DNA of 64,000 nt from Cellvibrio sp. 79 (GCA_003056245.1 MVDH01000006.1:248001-312000), one strand, 5' to 3'. Shown: positions 25,042-35,051, numbered from the stretch's first letter. Numbers and translations: made by a program. The notes: generated by a model not told the origin, from the letters alone.

Positions 25042-28000
25042 TTAGAAGTTGTAACGTGCAGACAGCGCGTAACGAGCTTCCAATACATCGACGTACCTTA
25101 CCTGGTTTTTAGTACGACCGTAGGTTTTCTTATCCTCACCCAACACGTTAGTACCTTCCAAAGCCACAGTGAAATCATCAGTGATTTTGTAGCCTATGTT
25201 GAAGTCAACCTGGCCGTAGTCTTCGGTAAACTCAGGCTCACCACCACCGGCGTTCGGATTACTCAGGAACTTGTCACGCCAGTTGTACGCAATACGTGCT
25301 TGCCATTGGTCTTTTTCATAGATACCAATCAGGTTAGCCGAATCACTCAAGCCCGCTAACGCAAATTGACTAGCCGCACCCGGTTCTGCAGAGAGGTCAA
25401 AGCTAAAATCGCTATTCACGATCGTATAGTTAGCCTGGATACCAAAACCGCTGTCACCGAAGAAGTGTTGACCGGCGAATTCCCAACCGTTCAGCACCGC
25501 GTCGTTAGAGTTTACCGGTATGGTAGTAACGTTGGTAACACTTGGATCACCCGCTACCGCTACGATATCTACACCGTCCTTATACTGCAGGTAACCCGCC
25601 TCAGTGTTCGACGCAAGACCGCCAACGCCGCACAATTGGGCTGCTGTAGTATTAATACAGCCATTATCGGTGCCGTTCATTCGAGCAACCTGCTCGAACA
25701 AATTCCGCTCGTTCACTGGCAGGCCAGCCGCTTTCAATGCATCCACAGCTTCGCGCGCGCGCAAACCATTACTTGGATCCAATGTACCGGCGTACGTCAC
25801 ATCAATTTCTTCAGTACCAATAAAGTTAGGTACGCGCTTATCGAAGAAACCAATAGACACATAATCGGTATCGTTGAAGTAATACTCAACCGAGAGGTCG
25901 ACGTTGTTAGACTCAATCGGGTTCAGCTTAACGTTACCGTTGCCAATAGTACCCAGTGAGCCACCAGCCAACAGTGGGCCACCTCTTGGTGGATTGCCTG
26001 CCGCGCCTTCCTGAAGATCATTGAAGTTTGCACGGGAAATCGTTTTACTGGTGGATGCACGCGCAATCAGTTCATCACTAAGATGGAAAGTTAAGTCCAC
26101 ATTAGGAAGCACATTATCGTAATCGTAAGTGCTAACCGTGTAAGGACGCGCGCCAGCTACACCAATAGCCTCATTATTGAAGTCCCTATCGGATTGCCAG
26201 GTGAGCTTTCTTGGCGAAACCCGTGAGTAAGACTCTACATCGGTAGTTTCATAACGAAGGCCAGCTGACACATCCACCGCTATACCACCCAACTCCCCGG
26301 TGAGGTTGGTTTCAATATAGGCGGCCATGACGTCTTCAACAATCTTACGGTCAGTGCTGTCAATCGGGTTGGCGGCATAAGCAGTTTTACCCGGAGACTC
26401 AGCAAACATTTGTCTGGCTACGCCATTGAAGTTAGTCACGCGCACGCCGGTAATGTTTGAGGTCGCTTTATCCCCATTGTTACCCGCCTTGGCAAACAAC
26501 TCTTTGGCTCCCGCTGACAGGTTAGAGTTATAACCATCGAAATAATCGTTGAAGTTAATGAACTCAAACCAGTTAGGGTTAATATCACCCGCGGCTGCAA
26601 CACTCCAGCCGCCTTTCATGGTGGCATTGCCAATGTCAGATTGCTTTTGAATCGATTCAGTTTGCAGTGAACTGATACCAAAGTTGATAGAGCCCGAATC
26701 CGAGAACTCATATTTACCAGAAACCTTGGCTTCTTCAACATCTTGCCACGAACGCGCATTCACCAACTGGCTAATGGTAGAACCTACATCGCTCTTCTGG
26801 ATAGCACCGTTTTTCACAACGCTTGCAATCAGTGGCATGTCGCCGCTCATATCCAAACCTTGAGCCAGCAAGGTGTTTACACCGATACCCAGCGTAATGT
26901 TTGAGCCTGGTGCATTGTAAGGGGTTGCGCTTGATTCAGCCTTGTGAGCATCAAACGCAAAGCTCAACTCATCAGTCGCTTGATAGGTCAGGTTAAAGCC
27001 GACGTCATCCAATTGGTTCTCAACGGAACGTAACGAGTTTTTCAGCGCGATATCGCGAGGTGCGCCGCTTGGATTCGCCTGCCACACATAAAGAGGGGAT
27101 TTACTAATGGGGCTGTTATCCCACTGCACCGCATTCGTTGGCCATGCACCATCAGAGAACCATAACGAGTAAATCGCGTGTTGCGATTGGGTTTTGGTGG
27201 TGACACTCAGCGCATCCAGTGTGGCGGTGATTTTATCGTTAGGTCTGTATTGTAATGTCAACAAGGCGTTGTCACGCTCACGCGATGTATCCGTGTGGAA
27301 GAAGTTCGCTTCTTGTAAACGGGTAGCCAAGTCACCGGTTCCTGGCTCCAAATCCGTGGTTCCGGGTATGAAACTGGCCTTGGTTGGCTCGTTAACGACA
27401 ACAGCACCTGGCGTATAACCGCTGTTGAATATATCGCCGCCGGAGTAGCGTTGTTGCTTATCACCCCAGCCACCATTTGCAAAGCCGGAGCGCCCACTGT
27501 CACGCTCTTGATGAGCTAATGACAAGGATGCACCAAACGTCTCATTAGACCAGCTAACGAAACCCGATGCTTCCGGCGTGACGTCGTCACCAATATCGTT
27601 AGACTCATCCATTAGCGCCTTAGCGCCAATCGATGCCTTAAATCCTTCATAATCGAATGGCTTGGCGGTAGAAAGATTTATCGTTGCACCAATACCACCG
27701 GTAGGAACACTTGCCTTCCCGGTTTTGTAAACTTGCACACCTGAAACAGACTCAGAGGCAATGTTGCTCATATCAAATGAACGAGTACTCTCAACATCAC
27801 CGCCTTCAATAACGGCAGCTGATGACAATTGACGACCATTCAAAGTAACCAGGTTGTACGCAGGACCAAAACCACGGGCAGTGATCTTCGCGCCTTCACC
27901 ATTATTACGATCAATAGAAATACCGGTGATACGCTGCAACGATTCAGCCAGGTTTGAGTCCGGCATTTTACCGAGATCTTCTGAAGAGATCGCATCAACA

Positions 28001-28185
28001 ACACCCGCTGCGTCACGTTTGACATCTACTGCGCGAGTCAAAGAACCGCGAATACCTGTTACCGTTACCTCTTCAACAACTGAATCATCTTGAGCATAGG
28101 TCATACCACTGAAGCTGGCAGCAACGGCAGCAGAAGCAACTGCGGCGGCCAGGAGTTTTTTCTTAAATGTGATTGTGTTTTGCAT
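25042..28185 (-). CDS. Large TonB-dependent receptor
   Basis: Outer-membrane TonB-dependent receptor of 1047 residues. A signal peptide (KKLLAAAVASAAVAASFSGMTYA) precedes the TonB-box region VEEVTVTGIRGSLTRAVDVKR and a plug with MPDSNLAESLQRITGISIDR. The long barrel ends YALSARYNF with the terminal Phe needed for BAM insertion. The type is common in Cellvibrio and Saccharophagus, usually for oligosaccharides or large substrates. GAGG precedes the ATG. Downstream on the same strand lie SapC, the halogenase and DUF6445, a recurrent association. The substrate cannot be read from the sequence. Confidence 0.95.
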   Translation of the reverse strand: MQNTITFKKKLLAAAVASAAVAASFSGMTYAQDDSVVEEVTVTGIRGSLTRAVDVKRDAAGVVDAISSEDLGKMPDSNLAESLQRITGISIDRNNGEGAKITARGFGPAYNLVTLNGRQLSSAAVIEGGDVESTRSFDMSNIASESVSGVQVYKTGKASVPTGGIGATINLSTAKPFDYEGFKASIGAKALMDESNDIGDDVTPEASGFVSWSNETFGASLSLAHQERDSGRSGFANGGWGDKQQRYSGGDIFNSGYTPGAVVVNEPTKASFIPGTTDLEPGTGDLATRLQEANFFHTDTSRERDNALLTLQYRPNDKITATLDALSVTTKTQSQHAIYSLWFSDGAWPTNAVQWDNSPISKSPLYVWQANPSGAPRDIALKNSLRSVENQLDDVGFNLTYQATDELSFAFDAHKAESSATPYNAPGSNITLGIGVNTLLAQGLDMSGDMPLIASVVKNGAIQKSDVGSTISQLVNARSWQDVEEAKVSGKYEFSDSGSINFGISSLQTESIQKQSDIGNATMKGGWSVAAAGDINPNWFEFINFNDYFDGYNSNLSAGAKELFAKAGNNGDKATSNITGVRVTNFNGVARQMFAESPGKTAYAANPIDSTDRKIVEDVMAAYIETNLTGELGGIAVDVSAGLRYETTDVESYSRVSPRKLTWQSDRDFNNEAIGVAGARPYTVSTYDYDNVLPNVDLTFHLSDELIARASTSKTISRANFNDLQEGAAGNPPRGGPLLAGGSLGTIGNGNVKLNPIESNNVDLSVEYYFNDTDYVSIGFFDKRVPNFIGTEEIDVTYAGTLDPSNGLRAREAVDALKAAGLPVNERNLFEQVARMNGTDNGCINTTAAQLCGVGGLASNTEAGYLQYKDGVDIVAVAGDPSVTNVTTIPVNSNDAVLNGWEFAGQHFFGDSGFGIQANYTIVNSDFSFDLSAEPGAASQFALAGLSDSANLIGIYEKDQWQARIAYNWRDKFLSNPNAGGGEPEFTEDYGQVDFNIGYKITDDFTVALEGTNVLGEDKKTYGRTKNQVRYVDVLEARYALSARYNF

Positions 28186-28545
28186 GAACTTAATCCTCGA
28201 ACCGTTATTGTTATCGTAACTCGCTGTAGTGCAATGCCTCTGTAGGGCGACAACTTCGAGCCAGTTACCTCACTGGTCTTGCTTATTTAGGGATCAATAA
28301 TAGGGAGCTACTACTAATCCCGACGGTATATTCAGGGGTTCACACAAATCAGGCGTCCGAATAGACATCAATTAATTAAGGTGGGAAGTTCGAAAGAACG
28401 TACTTTAGTAGGATTGATAAAAAACATTGATAATCAATAAGTTGAAAAATCATATTTAAAAAGTGGGATGAAAAAAAGATTAACTTTCTTACAGATGATT
28501 CAAGTTCTGGGAAACTTCCCACATTTGTACGCGCAAATTTTGAAC
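28186..28545. other. Leader/promoter region of the TonB receptor
   Basis: About 360 bases without a credible gene between dps and the receptor. It holds a small hairpin CCAGT-tacctc-ACTGG (28262-28277) and, on the minus strand, repeated GGGAT/CCC elements (GGGATTAGTAGTAGCTCCC). The receptor promoter must be here, but I could not place it with confidence. The ORF drawn at 28376-28585 runs through the dps terminator and is rejected. Confidence 0.4.
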
Positions 28546-28571
28546 AAAAAAACCCGACTGGGTCGGGTTTT
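28546..28571 (-). terminator. dps terminator
   Basis: AAAACCCGAC-tgg-GTCGGGTTTT stem with flanking A and T runs, downstream of dps on the minus strand. Confidence 0.85.
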
Positions 28572-28603
28572 GTGTATTTTACCAATTAAATTTTTTGCCG
28601 AAA

Positions 28604-29071
28604 TTATTCAAGCAGGCTGCGCAACATCCACGCCGTTTTCTCATGCAACTGGATACGCTGGGTAAGTAGATCCGCAGTGGCTTCGTCATGTGCAGCTTCA
28701 ACAGTCGAGAATAAAGAGCGTGCTGTACGCACCACAGCTTCTTGTCCTTCAACCAACAATTTGATCATTTCTTGCGCTTTTGGAATTCCCTCTTCTTCTT
28801 TAATGCTACTTAACGCCGCATATTGTTTATAGGTTCCCGGTGCAGGCAAACCTAACGAACGAATACGTTCTGCAACCAGATCAACCGCCAGTGCTAACTC
28901 AGTGTATTGAGTTTCAAACATCAAGTGTAAGGTTTGGAACATCGGGCCGGTAACATTCCAATGAAAGTTATGGGTTTTCAGATAGAGGGTGTAGGTATCA
29001 GCCAACAACCGGGATAAACCATGGGCGATTTCCTCGCGTTGTGATTGGGAAATTCCAATATCGATATTCAT
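28604..29071 (-). CDS. dps: Dps-family ferritin-like protein
   Basis: Miniferritin of 155 residues. Ferroxidase-site residues are seen in [24 protein letters not shown] (His, Asp/Glu positions of Dps) and [14 protein letters not shown] at the C-terminus. Dps oligomerises into a dodecamer, oxidises and stores iron with hydrogen peroxide and protects DNA. No strongly basic N-terminal tail is present, so DNA binding is uncertain. It is a single-gene unit with its own terminator. Confidence 0.95.
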   Translation of the reverse strand: MNIDIGISQSQREEIAHGLSRLLADTYTLYLKTHNFHWNVTGPMFQTLHLMFETQYTELALAVDLVAERIRSLGLPAPGTYKQYAALSSIKEEEGIPKAQEMIKLLVEGQEAVVRTARSLFSTVEAAHDEATADLLTQRIQLHEKTAWMLRSLLE

Positions 29072-29183
29072 AGTAACTCCTTAGCTGAACATTTGATTTA
29101 AAAAAACTATTAAGTAAACGAACTATAGATACAGACAACCGAAGTCGCTATTTGGTTTTCCCTATGAATCAAATTAAAAATTT

Positions 29184-29648
29184 TCAGGATTCTTGATAAC
29201 CCATCAATATCCAATCGCGTCCGCGCGCACGATACTTTTGATAATTGGTCAAAATATCCGCTGGGCAATGATCAGGATTACGTTCAAAACCAAGCCGGTA
29301 ATAAAATTCGGTTAGATGAGGCAGCGCAAAACAATAACACCCCAAAGGGGCAATACGAGGTTTGCATTCAAGCATCAGGTGGCTGGCCAATCCGTGCCCT
29401 CTTATTTGCGGATCAACCAATAAGTTGCGCAACCAATAATGCCCGGATGGCTGCGGAACAAACCGCGCGGCGGCTACAAAATCGCCTGCTGCATTTGCCA
29501 AAACAAACACCTGCTCATTAACTGCACATTTTACTTTATAACCATGATTGCGATAAAAACGATCTACCAACGCCAAACGCGCTGGTTCAATCGCTTGAAA
29601 GAGGAAAGGAAAAAAAACTGCAGATTGGGATGCATCGCGAACAGACAT
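29184..29648 (-). CDS. GNAT family N-acetyltransferase
   Basis: Protein of 154 residues with the GNAT fold: VAAARFVPQPSGHYWLRNLLVDPQIRGHGLASHLML contains the acetyl-CoA-binding Q/R-x-x-G-x-G/A loop near residues 85-95. A C-terminal block (EFYYRLGFERNPDHCP) is typical. The ATG overlaps the stop of the upstream VWA gene (TGATG), so translation is probably coupled; the TTG one codon earlier in the ORF track is not needed. The substrate is unknown. Confidence 0.88.
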   Translation of the reverse strand: MSVRDASQSAVFFPFLFQAIEPARLALVDRFYRNHGYKVKCAVNEQVFVLANAAGDFVAAARFVPQPSGHYWLRNLLVDPQIRGHGLASHLMLECKPRIAPLGCYCFALPHLTEFYYRLGFERNPDHCPADILTNYQKYRARGRDWILMGYQES

Positions 29649-31648
29649 CAACTTTTATCTTTATCACCGGGCTCTTCCATATTATCTAACGGAAAAAGAT
29701 TATCGGCCATTAAATCATCAGGTAACTTCACATCAGCCTCCCCGTTATTACTCATGGGGATGGTTCCCATATCGGCCTCATCCGATACGTCGATAACCGT
29801 TTTTTCCGGCGGGGTACTTGCTGGTTTTTGCAAACTGCTCACGTCAGTCTTCAGCGTTTTTTCGATCTCATCATCTGCATCTTTATTTTTTCCGCCGGCG
29901 ATCAGGCGATAAACAAAATACCCTAGGATAATGACCAGCAAATTACCAATCCCGATCCCGACATATAGCCAGAGATTGGACTCTTCTTCCGGCTTCACCT
30001 CAGCTTCCGGTTCTGGCTCGTGGGCAATGGATCCCCCCGCACTCGATTCCGCTGAAGAAGAGGCAACCTCACTGGCCGGATGTTCCGCAGCCAATACGCT
30101 GGCCTCATCCGGAAAATCAAAACTATCGGCTTTAATGGATTCAGTTAACGGGCTGCCATCAATTTGTTTTCCTGTGACGTTTAAACTGATCTCGTAATGT
30201 GCAGTTTGCACAGGAGTAAAGGAGAATTCCCAACGCTCGTTGGCAATCGTGTTTAAATCGCGTTCAAGATTATTGGCTTTGGAGTTTTTAATGATTGCCT
30301 TGACGGCCGTTGCCCCTACATCAACGACTTCAACATCGGCAGTCAATTTGTAGTTGTACACTTTTTTCCCGGATGACTCATCGAGTGTTTTTTCCAACTT
30401 GAATGATGAGTCAGAAATATTCAGGTGATGAATAAATTCGCGCTTGAAGGTTTTACCGTCAATCAGGATTTTTACATCGTATTCACCCTGACCATTAAGC
30501 CCCTGTAGCTGTTGATGGAAAATCCCATCGTCCGGTGCGCCCATTGTTAACGGAGTCGATTTCACCTCTGGCGATTTACCACCGGAAATTAATACCTCAC
30601 CGGTTAACAAATTAAGGAAATCTTTATTAACTATCGTTTTGCCGTTTTCCTGGAAAGAATAGGCCAAATCCAGTGCTTGACTTGATTTGATGTTGCTTTT
30701 CATCGGCTGCACGGTCAATTGCAGGTTACTGACCACGGTAACACGGCTGCCCGGTGCCATGTCTGTTTTAACTTTCCACTGCCCTGCTTGCGGATGCTGG
30801 ACCGTAATCAAATCGTATTTATCGGTGCGATACCAATTCACATTACTTTTCGGGTCAGTACCACTAAATTCTTTGCCATCCGGCGCGACAATAATCGTGG
30901 CAGGAACCTCGGCGCGGCGAAAAATTAATGCCGTAAATTCCTGGATGCTGCTATCCACCAGAAAACCATTTTCATCCAGGGGCACACGTTCTGCGGGAAC
31001 GGCCTGATCGAAAATGCGCAAGAAGGTGCTCATCAATTCATCGGCGGTGTCCGCTACTTCAGAAATGCCATCGGTAGCGATGGATAATTTTTTCATCAAC
31101 TCCTGATCAGAATCGCCCGATAACGCAATCGTATGAATTCGATAATCTGACGCTTTCAGGCGCGGCAATAATTCAGTAAGCACGCGTTTCCGTTCATTGA
31201 GATTCTCAACCGCTTCTTTGCTGATATCCACCACACCATCCGTTAGCAAAATAATATTGCGGCGATAATCTGTTGCAGGCGTTGCGTAATCTTCAGCGGC
31301 CTTTTCCAGAGCGCCGCCAATATTGGTAAACATCGCAATTGAATTAATAGTATTGGCTTTTTGCGAGCCTTCAGTGCGCCAGGCTTGGTCAACCACGCGA
31401 TGGGGAACCAACATATTGACGGATTGACCGAAGGTCCAGATACCGGCTTTGCTGTTATCCGGCAACAACCGCACAATCAAATCCACGGCCGGTTTGCGCA
31501 AGTTTTGCGGGTCGGTTTTTTTCATACTGCCGGAAATATCAATTACCACACGCACATCTGCCGGCAATGGCTTGGCGATTTCGCCAGCCCACCCCGGGCT
31601 GCACATTAACAGCGCAACAGAAATCAGATAAAAATACAGCTGGCGCAT
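29648..31648 (-). CDS. Von Willebrand factor type A membrane protein
   Basis: Protein of 666 residues. A signal peptide (MRQLYFYLISVALLMCSPGWAG) leads into a VWA domain (about 30-220) with an intact MIDAS: DISGSMK (DxSxS), FTNIGGAL and LLTDGVVD. Immunoglobulin-like beta regions follow, then a membrane helix near 540-565 (LWLYVGIGIGNLLVIILGYFVY) and an acidic cytoplasmic tail. The start was moved 24 codons in from the track; AGGAACCC precedes it. It lies upstream of and overlaps a GNAT gene. Family members bind metal-dependent ligands or act in complex assembly; the role here is unknown. Confidence 0.85.
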   Translation of the reverse strand: MRQLYFYLISVALLMCSPGWAGEIAKPLPADVRVVIDISGSMKKTDPQNLRKPAVDLIVRLLPDNSKAGIWTFGQSVNMLVPHRVVDQAWRTEGSQKANTINSIAMFTNIGGALEKAAEDYATPATDYRRNIILLTDGVVDISKEAVENLNERKRVLTELLPRLKASDYRIHTIALSGDSDQELMKKLSIATDGISEVADTADELMSTFLRIFDQAVPAERVPLDENGFLVDSSIQEFTALIFRRAEVPATIIVAPDGKEFSGTDPKSNVNWYRTDKYDLITVQHPQAGQWKVKTDMAPGSRVTVVSNLQLTVQPMKSNIKSSQALDLAYSFQENGKTIVNKDFLNLLTGEVLISGGKSPEVKSTPLTMGAPDDGIFHQQLQGLNGQGEYDVKILIDGKTFKREFIHHLNISDSSFKLEKTLDESSGKKVYNYKLTADVEVVDVGATAVKAIIKNSKANNLERDLNTIANERWEFSFTPVQTAHYEISLNVTGKQIDGSPLTESIKADSFDFPDEASVLAAEHPASEVASSSAESSAGGSIAHEPEPEAEVKPEEESNLWLYVGIGIGNLLVIILGYFVYRLIAGGKNKDADDEIEKTLKTDVSSLQKPASTPPEKTVIDVSDEADMGTIPMSNNGEADVKLPDDLMADNLFPLDNMEEPGDKDKS

Positions 31649-31865
31649 GAGGGTTCCTGTTAATAAATCGATATTTGCAAAAAGCAGGCAAAACCTACCC
31701 GCATCGGATGTTATTGCCATTAGTTATAGCAGCAAGCAGCCAATTCGCCATTTTTGACAGGATTGGAATTTGTAAAAGGAAGCAGCTTATGAAGGCGGCT
31801 CATTAATAGAAACCGATTGGCATTTAATAAGGAGGGATAAATAAAAAATAGCAGAAGGCAGACAT

Positions 31866-31889
31866 AAAAAAGCCAGCAAGGTGCTGGCT
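31866..31889 (-). terminator. Terminator of the rnd-ycgL-ycgN cluster
   Basis: Minus-strand stem AGCCAGC-acctt-GCTGGCT followed by TTTTTT, 20 bases after the last gene of the cluster. Confidence 0.85.
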
Positions 31890-31909
31890 CCTGGCGAAAT
31901 TTCAATTAA

Positions 31910-32407
31910 CTAACGAATAGCCCGGATAGGCTCTCCCTGCAGGAGTTCATCGCGTGCAACACGTTCTTCACGCGATAACCCACGGCCAGAACTACGCTCA
32001 TTACGCTGCTGGTTGTAACTGTAATCCCCATCATCTTCATAAGAGTTCTGCTGGTACGCATAGTACTCTTCCTGCTTTGGGCGGCGATGACGAGTTAGCA
32101 TCTGGTATATCAATGACAGCACCTGCGCAATCGCCCAAATTCCCAACATCACCTTAAGCAACGGCTTGATGACAACAAAACCGCCGTCCAAATAACCAAA
32201 TACCAGGGTGTAAATTCCCGGCGCCATGGTCATTTTTTCCTGATCAATCGCGTAAGGGGTGAACAACAGCACCATAACGGTAATCACCATAAAATGAGTA
32301 ACCGCCCGCCCCAGTTTACGAAACAACAACCAGGCTGCCAGCGAACACCCCAGCGCACCGGCAAGGTAAAGTGCCCATGCGTATTGATATTCAGTCATAT
32401 TTTCCAT
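31910..32407 (-). CDS. Membrane protein of unknown function
   Basis: Protein of 165 residues with three or four hydrophobic helices (YAWALYLAGALGCSLAAWLLF, FMVITVMVLLFTPYAI, LLKVMLGIWAIAQVLSLIYQML) and a hydrophilic, Tyr/Gln/Glu-rich tail ending GLSREERVARDELLQGEPIRAIR. The ATG at 32407 has GGAG upstream and replaces a TTG two codons earlier. It is the last gene of the rnd cluster and is conserved there in related bacteria as I recall. Not assigned to a characterised family. Confidence 0.75.
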   Translation of the reverse strand: MENMTEYQYAWALYLAGALGCSLAAWLLFRKLGRAVTHFMVITVMVLLFTPYAIDQEKMTMAPGIYTLVFGYLDGGFVVIKPLLKVMLGIWAIAQVLSLIYQMLTRHRRPKQEEYYAYQQNSYEDDGDYSYNQQRNERSSGRGLSREERVARDELLQGEPIRAIR

Positions 32408-32441
32408 TAGCAATATCTCCAGGCATTTATTGCTACAAGCA

Positions 32442-32885
32442 TCAATTCACCCAACGAACGACATAATCTTCAAGATCATCGGGATTCACCGACGCCTCAT
32501 GAAGCACTCGACCACGCACAGAAACACCCGCACTATGAATGCTATCCGGATCACCGGATACCAGCGGATGCCAATCAAATAACGGGATGCCATCTGCGAT
32601 AAGGCGATACGCACAAGTCTCCGGCAACCAATAAGTATCTTTCACGGTTTCCGGAGTAAGCACCGCACAAGCGTCAACCAGTTGCTGGCGATTAGTGTAT
32701 TCCTGGCAACGACAGGTGTCATGATCCAGATAACGGCAAGCGACTTTGGTGTAGTACACATCACCGGTGTCCTCATCTTCCAGTTTATGCAGGCAGCATT
32801 TGCCACAGCCATCGCACAGGGATTCAAACTCCTCTGCCGACATCTGCTCCAGTGTTTTTGCTAACCAGAATACTTGTTGTGCCAT
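32442..32885 (-). CDS. YcgN family cysteine-cluster protein
   Basis: Protein of 147 residues of the UPF0260/YcgN family. The Cys cluster CDGCGKCCLHK near residue 24 and CRYLDHDTCRCQEY near 55 suggest binding of iron-sulfur or zinc. Its biochemical role is not known. It follows ycgL by six bases and ends close to the next gene, within a conserved gammaproteobacterial rnd-ycgL-ycgN cluster. Confidence 0.92.
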   Translation of the reverse strand: MAQQVFWLAKTLEQMSAEEFESLCDGCGKCCLHKLEDEDTGDVYYTKVACRYLDHDTCRCQEYTNRQQLVDACAVLTPETVKDTYWLPETCAYRLIADGIPLFDWHPLVSGDPDSIHSAGVSVRGRVLHEASVNPDDLEDYVVRWVN

Positions 32886-32891
32886 ACCGAA

Positions 32892-33188
32892 TTAATGACC
32901 AGATAATTTTGAGTTAAGTGCGCGAATGCGCGCTGCATCTGCATCTTGCTCAGCGCGCGGCGGCATCTGCAAATAAAAACCCTTTTCTTCCAAACTTTCC
33001 GCCACTTTTTCCACGCTGGCATGCGCCAGCTTTTTACCCGGCGTTAATAGCAACACCATCGCCTGTTGTGGCTTGCCAAATAATTTTAATAAATCTTCCG
33101 GCACCCGGCTCAAGCCCTCCTCTTTTTTTACATAGAGGTACATACCTTCTTCTTTTGGGCTACGGTAAATTTCACAGATAATTTTCAT
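32892..33188 (-). CDS. YcgL domain protein
   Basis: Protein of 98 residues with the YcgL domain from the start (ICEIYRSPKEEGMYLYVKKEEGLSRVPEDLLKLFGKP). The family is small, conserved in gammaproteobacteria and usually next to rnd and ycgN, as here. Function unknown. The C-terminal tail (RAEQDADAARIRALNSKLSGH) is a short charged extension. Confidence 0.93.
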   Translation of the reverse strand: MKIICEIYRSPKEEGMYLYVKKEEGLSRVPEDLLKLFGKPQQAMVLLLTPGKKLAHASVEKVAESLEEKGFYLQMPPRAEQDADAARIRALNSKLSGH

Positions 33189-33218
33189 AAATGGCTTTTA
33201 TGTTAAACATTAAAATGA

Positions 33219-34358
33219 TTAGGACAAAACCTGGCTTTGCGCAACACGCAGCAAGCCTTCACCTATCAGCCCGAAACGCCAGCCGTGCAAACGCATGGGT
33301 AATTGATATTCACCGCCCTTCATACCAGAACGCACAATGAATTCGTAATCCTTTTTGCGAATCAAAATTTCAGCAGGAATCTGTTGTTGCTCGGCAAATT
33401 CGCGCACAAAATTTTTCAGGTTTTTCATCAGCGGGCCTTCGCTTTGTGCAAGCGGAGGATCCAGGCGTGCGGGCCACGTAGTCTCATCGGTATTCAGCGC
33501 TGCACCTACAATTTGCAAAATAGTTTCACCATCATTTTTAACAGTGCGCGAAGGAATATCCGGCACCTTTTGCAACTGGGCTAGGTCCTGTACTTTTTTG
33601 CGCGCGATTTCCCACAAGGTTGGCTCTTTAATTAAACGATTGCGCGGAATATCCCGCGCACGCGCTTCGCGCTCACGCCAGATACACAATTCACGCAAGA
33701 TCGATAATTCCAGCGGACGCAATTTCCAGGCAAAACCAACTTTCTGGTAAGCATCGGAAAATTCTTCGGGTTTAAGCGCATTAGCCACTAAATCGGCGCA
33801 ATCGCTTTTCACCCATTCCAAACGACCATTGGCTTTTAACAATTGCAATAATTTGCCGTACACCACCAACATATGCGCCACATCCAACGCCGCATATTTT
33901 AATTGCGCAAGACTTAAGGGGCGTTGCAACCAATCGGAGCGGGTTTCATCTTTCGGAATTTCAGTATTGAGTAAATTTTTTACCAGGGATGAATAACCCA
34001 GACTAAAACCTAATCCCGCAAACGCAGCCGCAATTTGAGTATCGAACAAAGGCGCAGGCACAACACCTAACCAACGTTGGAATACCTCCAAATCCTCCGA
34101 GCAGGAATGCAATACTTTGGTGACAGCCGAATCAAGCATCAATCGACGCAACGGTTCTTTGTTTTTAATTGCCAATGGATCAATTAAATAACAACCTTTG
34201 CCATCACCAATTTGCAGTAAACCGGCAATCGGATAAAACGTTTCGCTGCGCATGAATTCCGTATCTACAGCAATCGCCGCCTGTTGCTGCCACATAGCGC
34301 AAAGCTCAGCTAATTGATCGTCCTGATCAATCCAGATGGGGTCAGTTGGAATTAACAT
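33219..34358 (-). CDS. rnd: Ribonuclease D
   Basis: 3'-5' exoribonuclease of 379 residues acting in tRNA 3'-end maturation. The DEDD nuclease motifs are visible: AVDTEFMRSETFYP (Exo I), HSCSEDLEVF (Exo II) and YAALDVAHM (Exo III). A HRDC-like domain (LSILRELCIWREREARARDIPRNRLI) follows near residue 215. It heads the rnd-ycgL-ycgN cluster. Confidence 0.95.
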   Translation of the reverse strand: MLIPTDPIWIDQDDQLAELCAMWQQQAAIAVDTEFMRSETFYPIAGLLQIGDGKGCYLIDPLAIKNKEPLRRLMLDSAVTKVLHSCSEDLEVFQRWLGVVPAPLFDTQIAAAFAGLGFSLGYSSLVKNLLNTEIPKDETRSDWLQRPLSLAQLKYAALDVAHMLVVYGKLLQLLKANGRLEWVKSDCADLVANALKPEEFSDAYQKVGFAWKLRPLELSILRELCIWREREARARDIPRNRLIKEPTLWEIARKKVQDLAQLQKVPDIPSRTVKNDGETILQIVGAALNTDETTWPARLDPPLAQSEGPLMKNLKNFVREFAEQQQIPAEILIRKKDYEFIVRSGMKGGEYQLPMRLHGWRFGLIGEGLLRVAQSQVLS

Positions 34359-34396
34359 TAGGTAATTATCTAAACAATTAAAAATATCGACACAAT

Positions 34397-35008
34397 TTAT
34401 AAACTGCGGCGCGACGAAAACGCGTGCGCGAGCGTACCGCCATCAATAAATTCCAGCTCGCCACCGAGCGGGACGCCATGGGCGATGCGCGACACCGTGA
34501 CATTCAAATTTTTAGCACGCTCGCTGATGTAATACGCGGTAGCTTCGCCTTCCACCGTTGGGTTAGTCGCAAGAATAACTTCGCGCACACGGTCTTCAGG
34601 ATGCTCGGGATCATCTTGTAATAGTTTTATTAATTGATCGACGCCAATATCTTCCGGGCCGATACCATCAATTGGAGAAAGGTGGCCAAGCAGTACAAAA
34701 TATTTACCTTGATAGGTTCCCGCTTGCTCAATCGCCAATACATCGCCTGGTGTTTCCACCACACACAACAAGGTGTTATCGCGGCGGGTATTTGCACAAA
34801 TGCCACAAAATTTTTGCTCGGTAAGCGTGCGGCAACGTTGGCAACGACCAACTCCAGCAACCGCTTTTTGTAAACTCGCCGCAAGGCGCTCTGCCCCTAC
34901 ACGGTCGCGCTCCAATAAATGCAACGCCATACGCTGGGCAGATTTAGGGCCAACACCTGGCAAGCAACGCAGCGATGCCATAAGTTCGTCGATCAGCGGA
35001 CTAAACAT
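34397..35008 (-). CDS. recR: RecR recombination mediator
   Basis: RecFOR pathway protein of 203 residues. The N-terminal helix-hairpin-helix ([21 protein letters not shown]), the four-Cys zinc finger ([16 protein letters not shown]) near residue 57 and the Toprim domain ([30 protein letters not shown]) are all complete. RecR acts with RecO and RecF in loading RecA on gaps. It is the last gene of dnaX-ybaB-recR, a standard order. Confidence 0.97.
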   Translation of the reverse strand: MFSPLIDELMASLRCLPGVGPKSAQRMALHLLERDRVGAERLAASLQKAVAGVGRCQRCRTLTEQKFCGICANTRRDNTLLCVVETPGDVLAIEQAGTYQGKYFVLLGHLSPIDGIGPEDIGVDQLIKLLQDDPEHPEDRVREVILATNPTVEGEATAYYISERAKNLNVTVSRIAHGVPLGGELEFIDGGTLAHAFSSRRSL

Positions 35009-35051
35009 GTAAATTACTTTTTAGTGGGAAATTAATTGGTTTTTCTCAATC

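Noticed and set aside
28376-28585. 60-70 residue ORF upstream of dps terminator
   Set aside because: It reads through the dps terminator and has no ribosome-binding site or recognisable sequence.
31720-31905. 61-residue ORF between VWA and the rnd cluster
   Set aside because: It contains the cluster terminator within its start region and is not supported by a ribosome-binding site.
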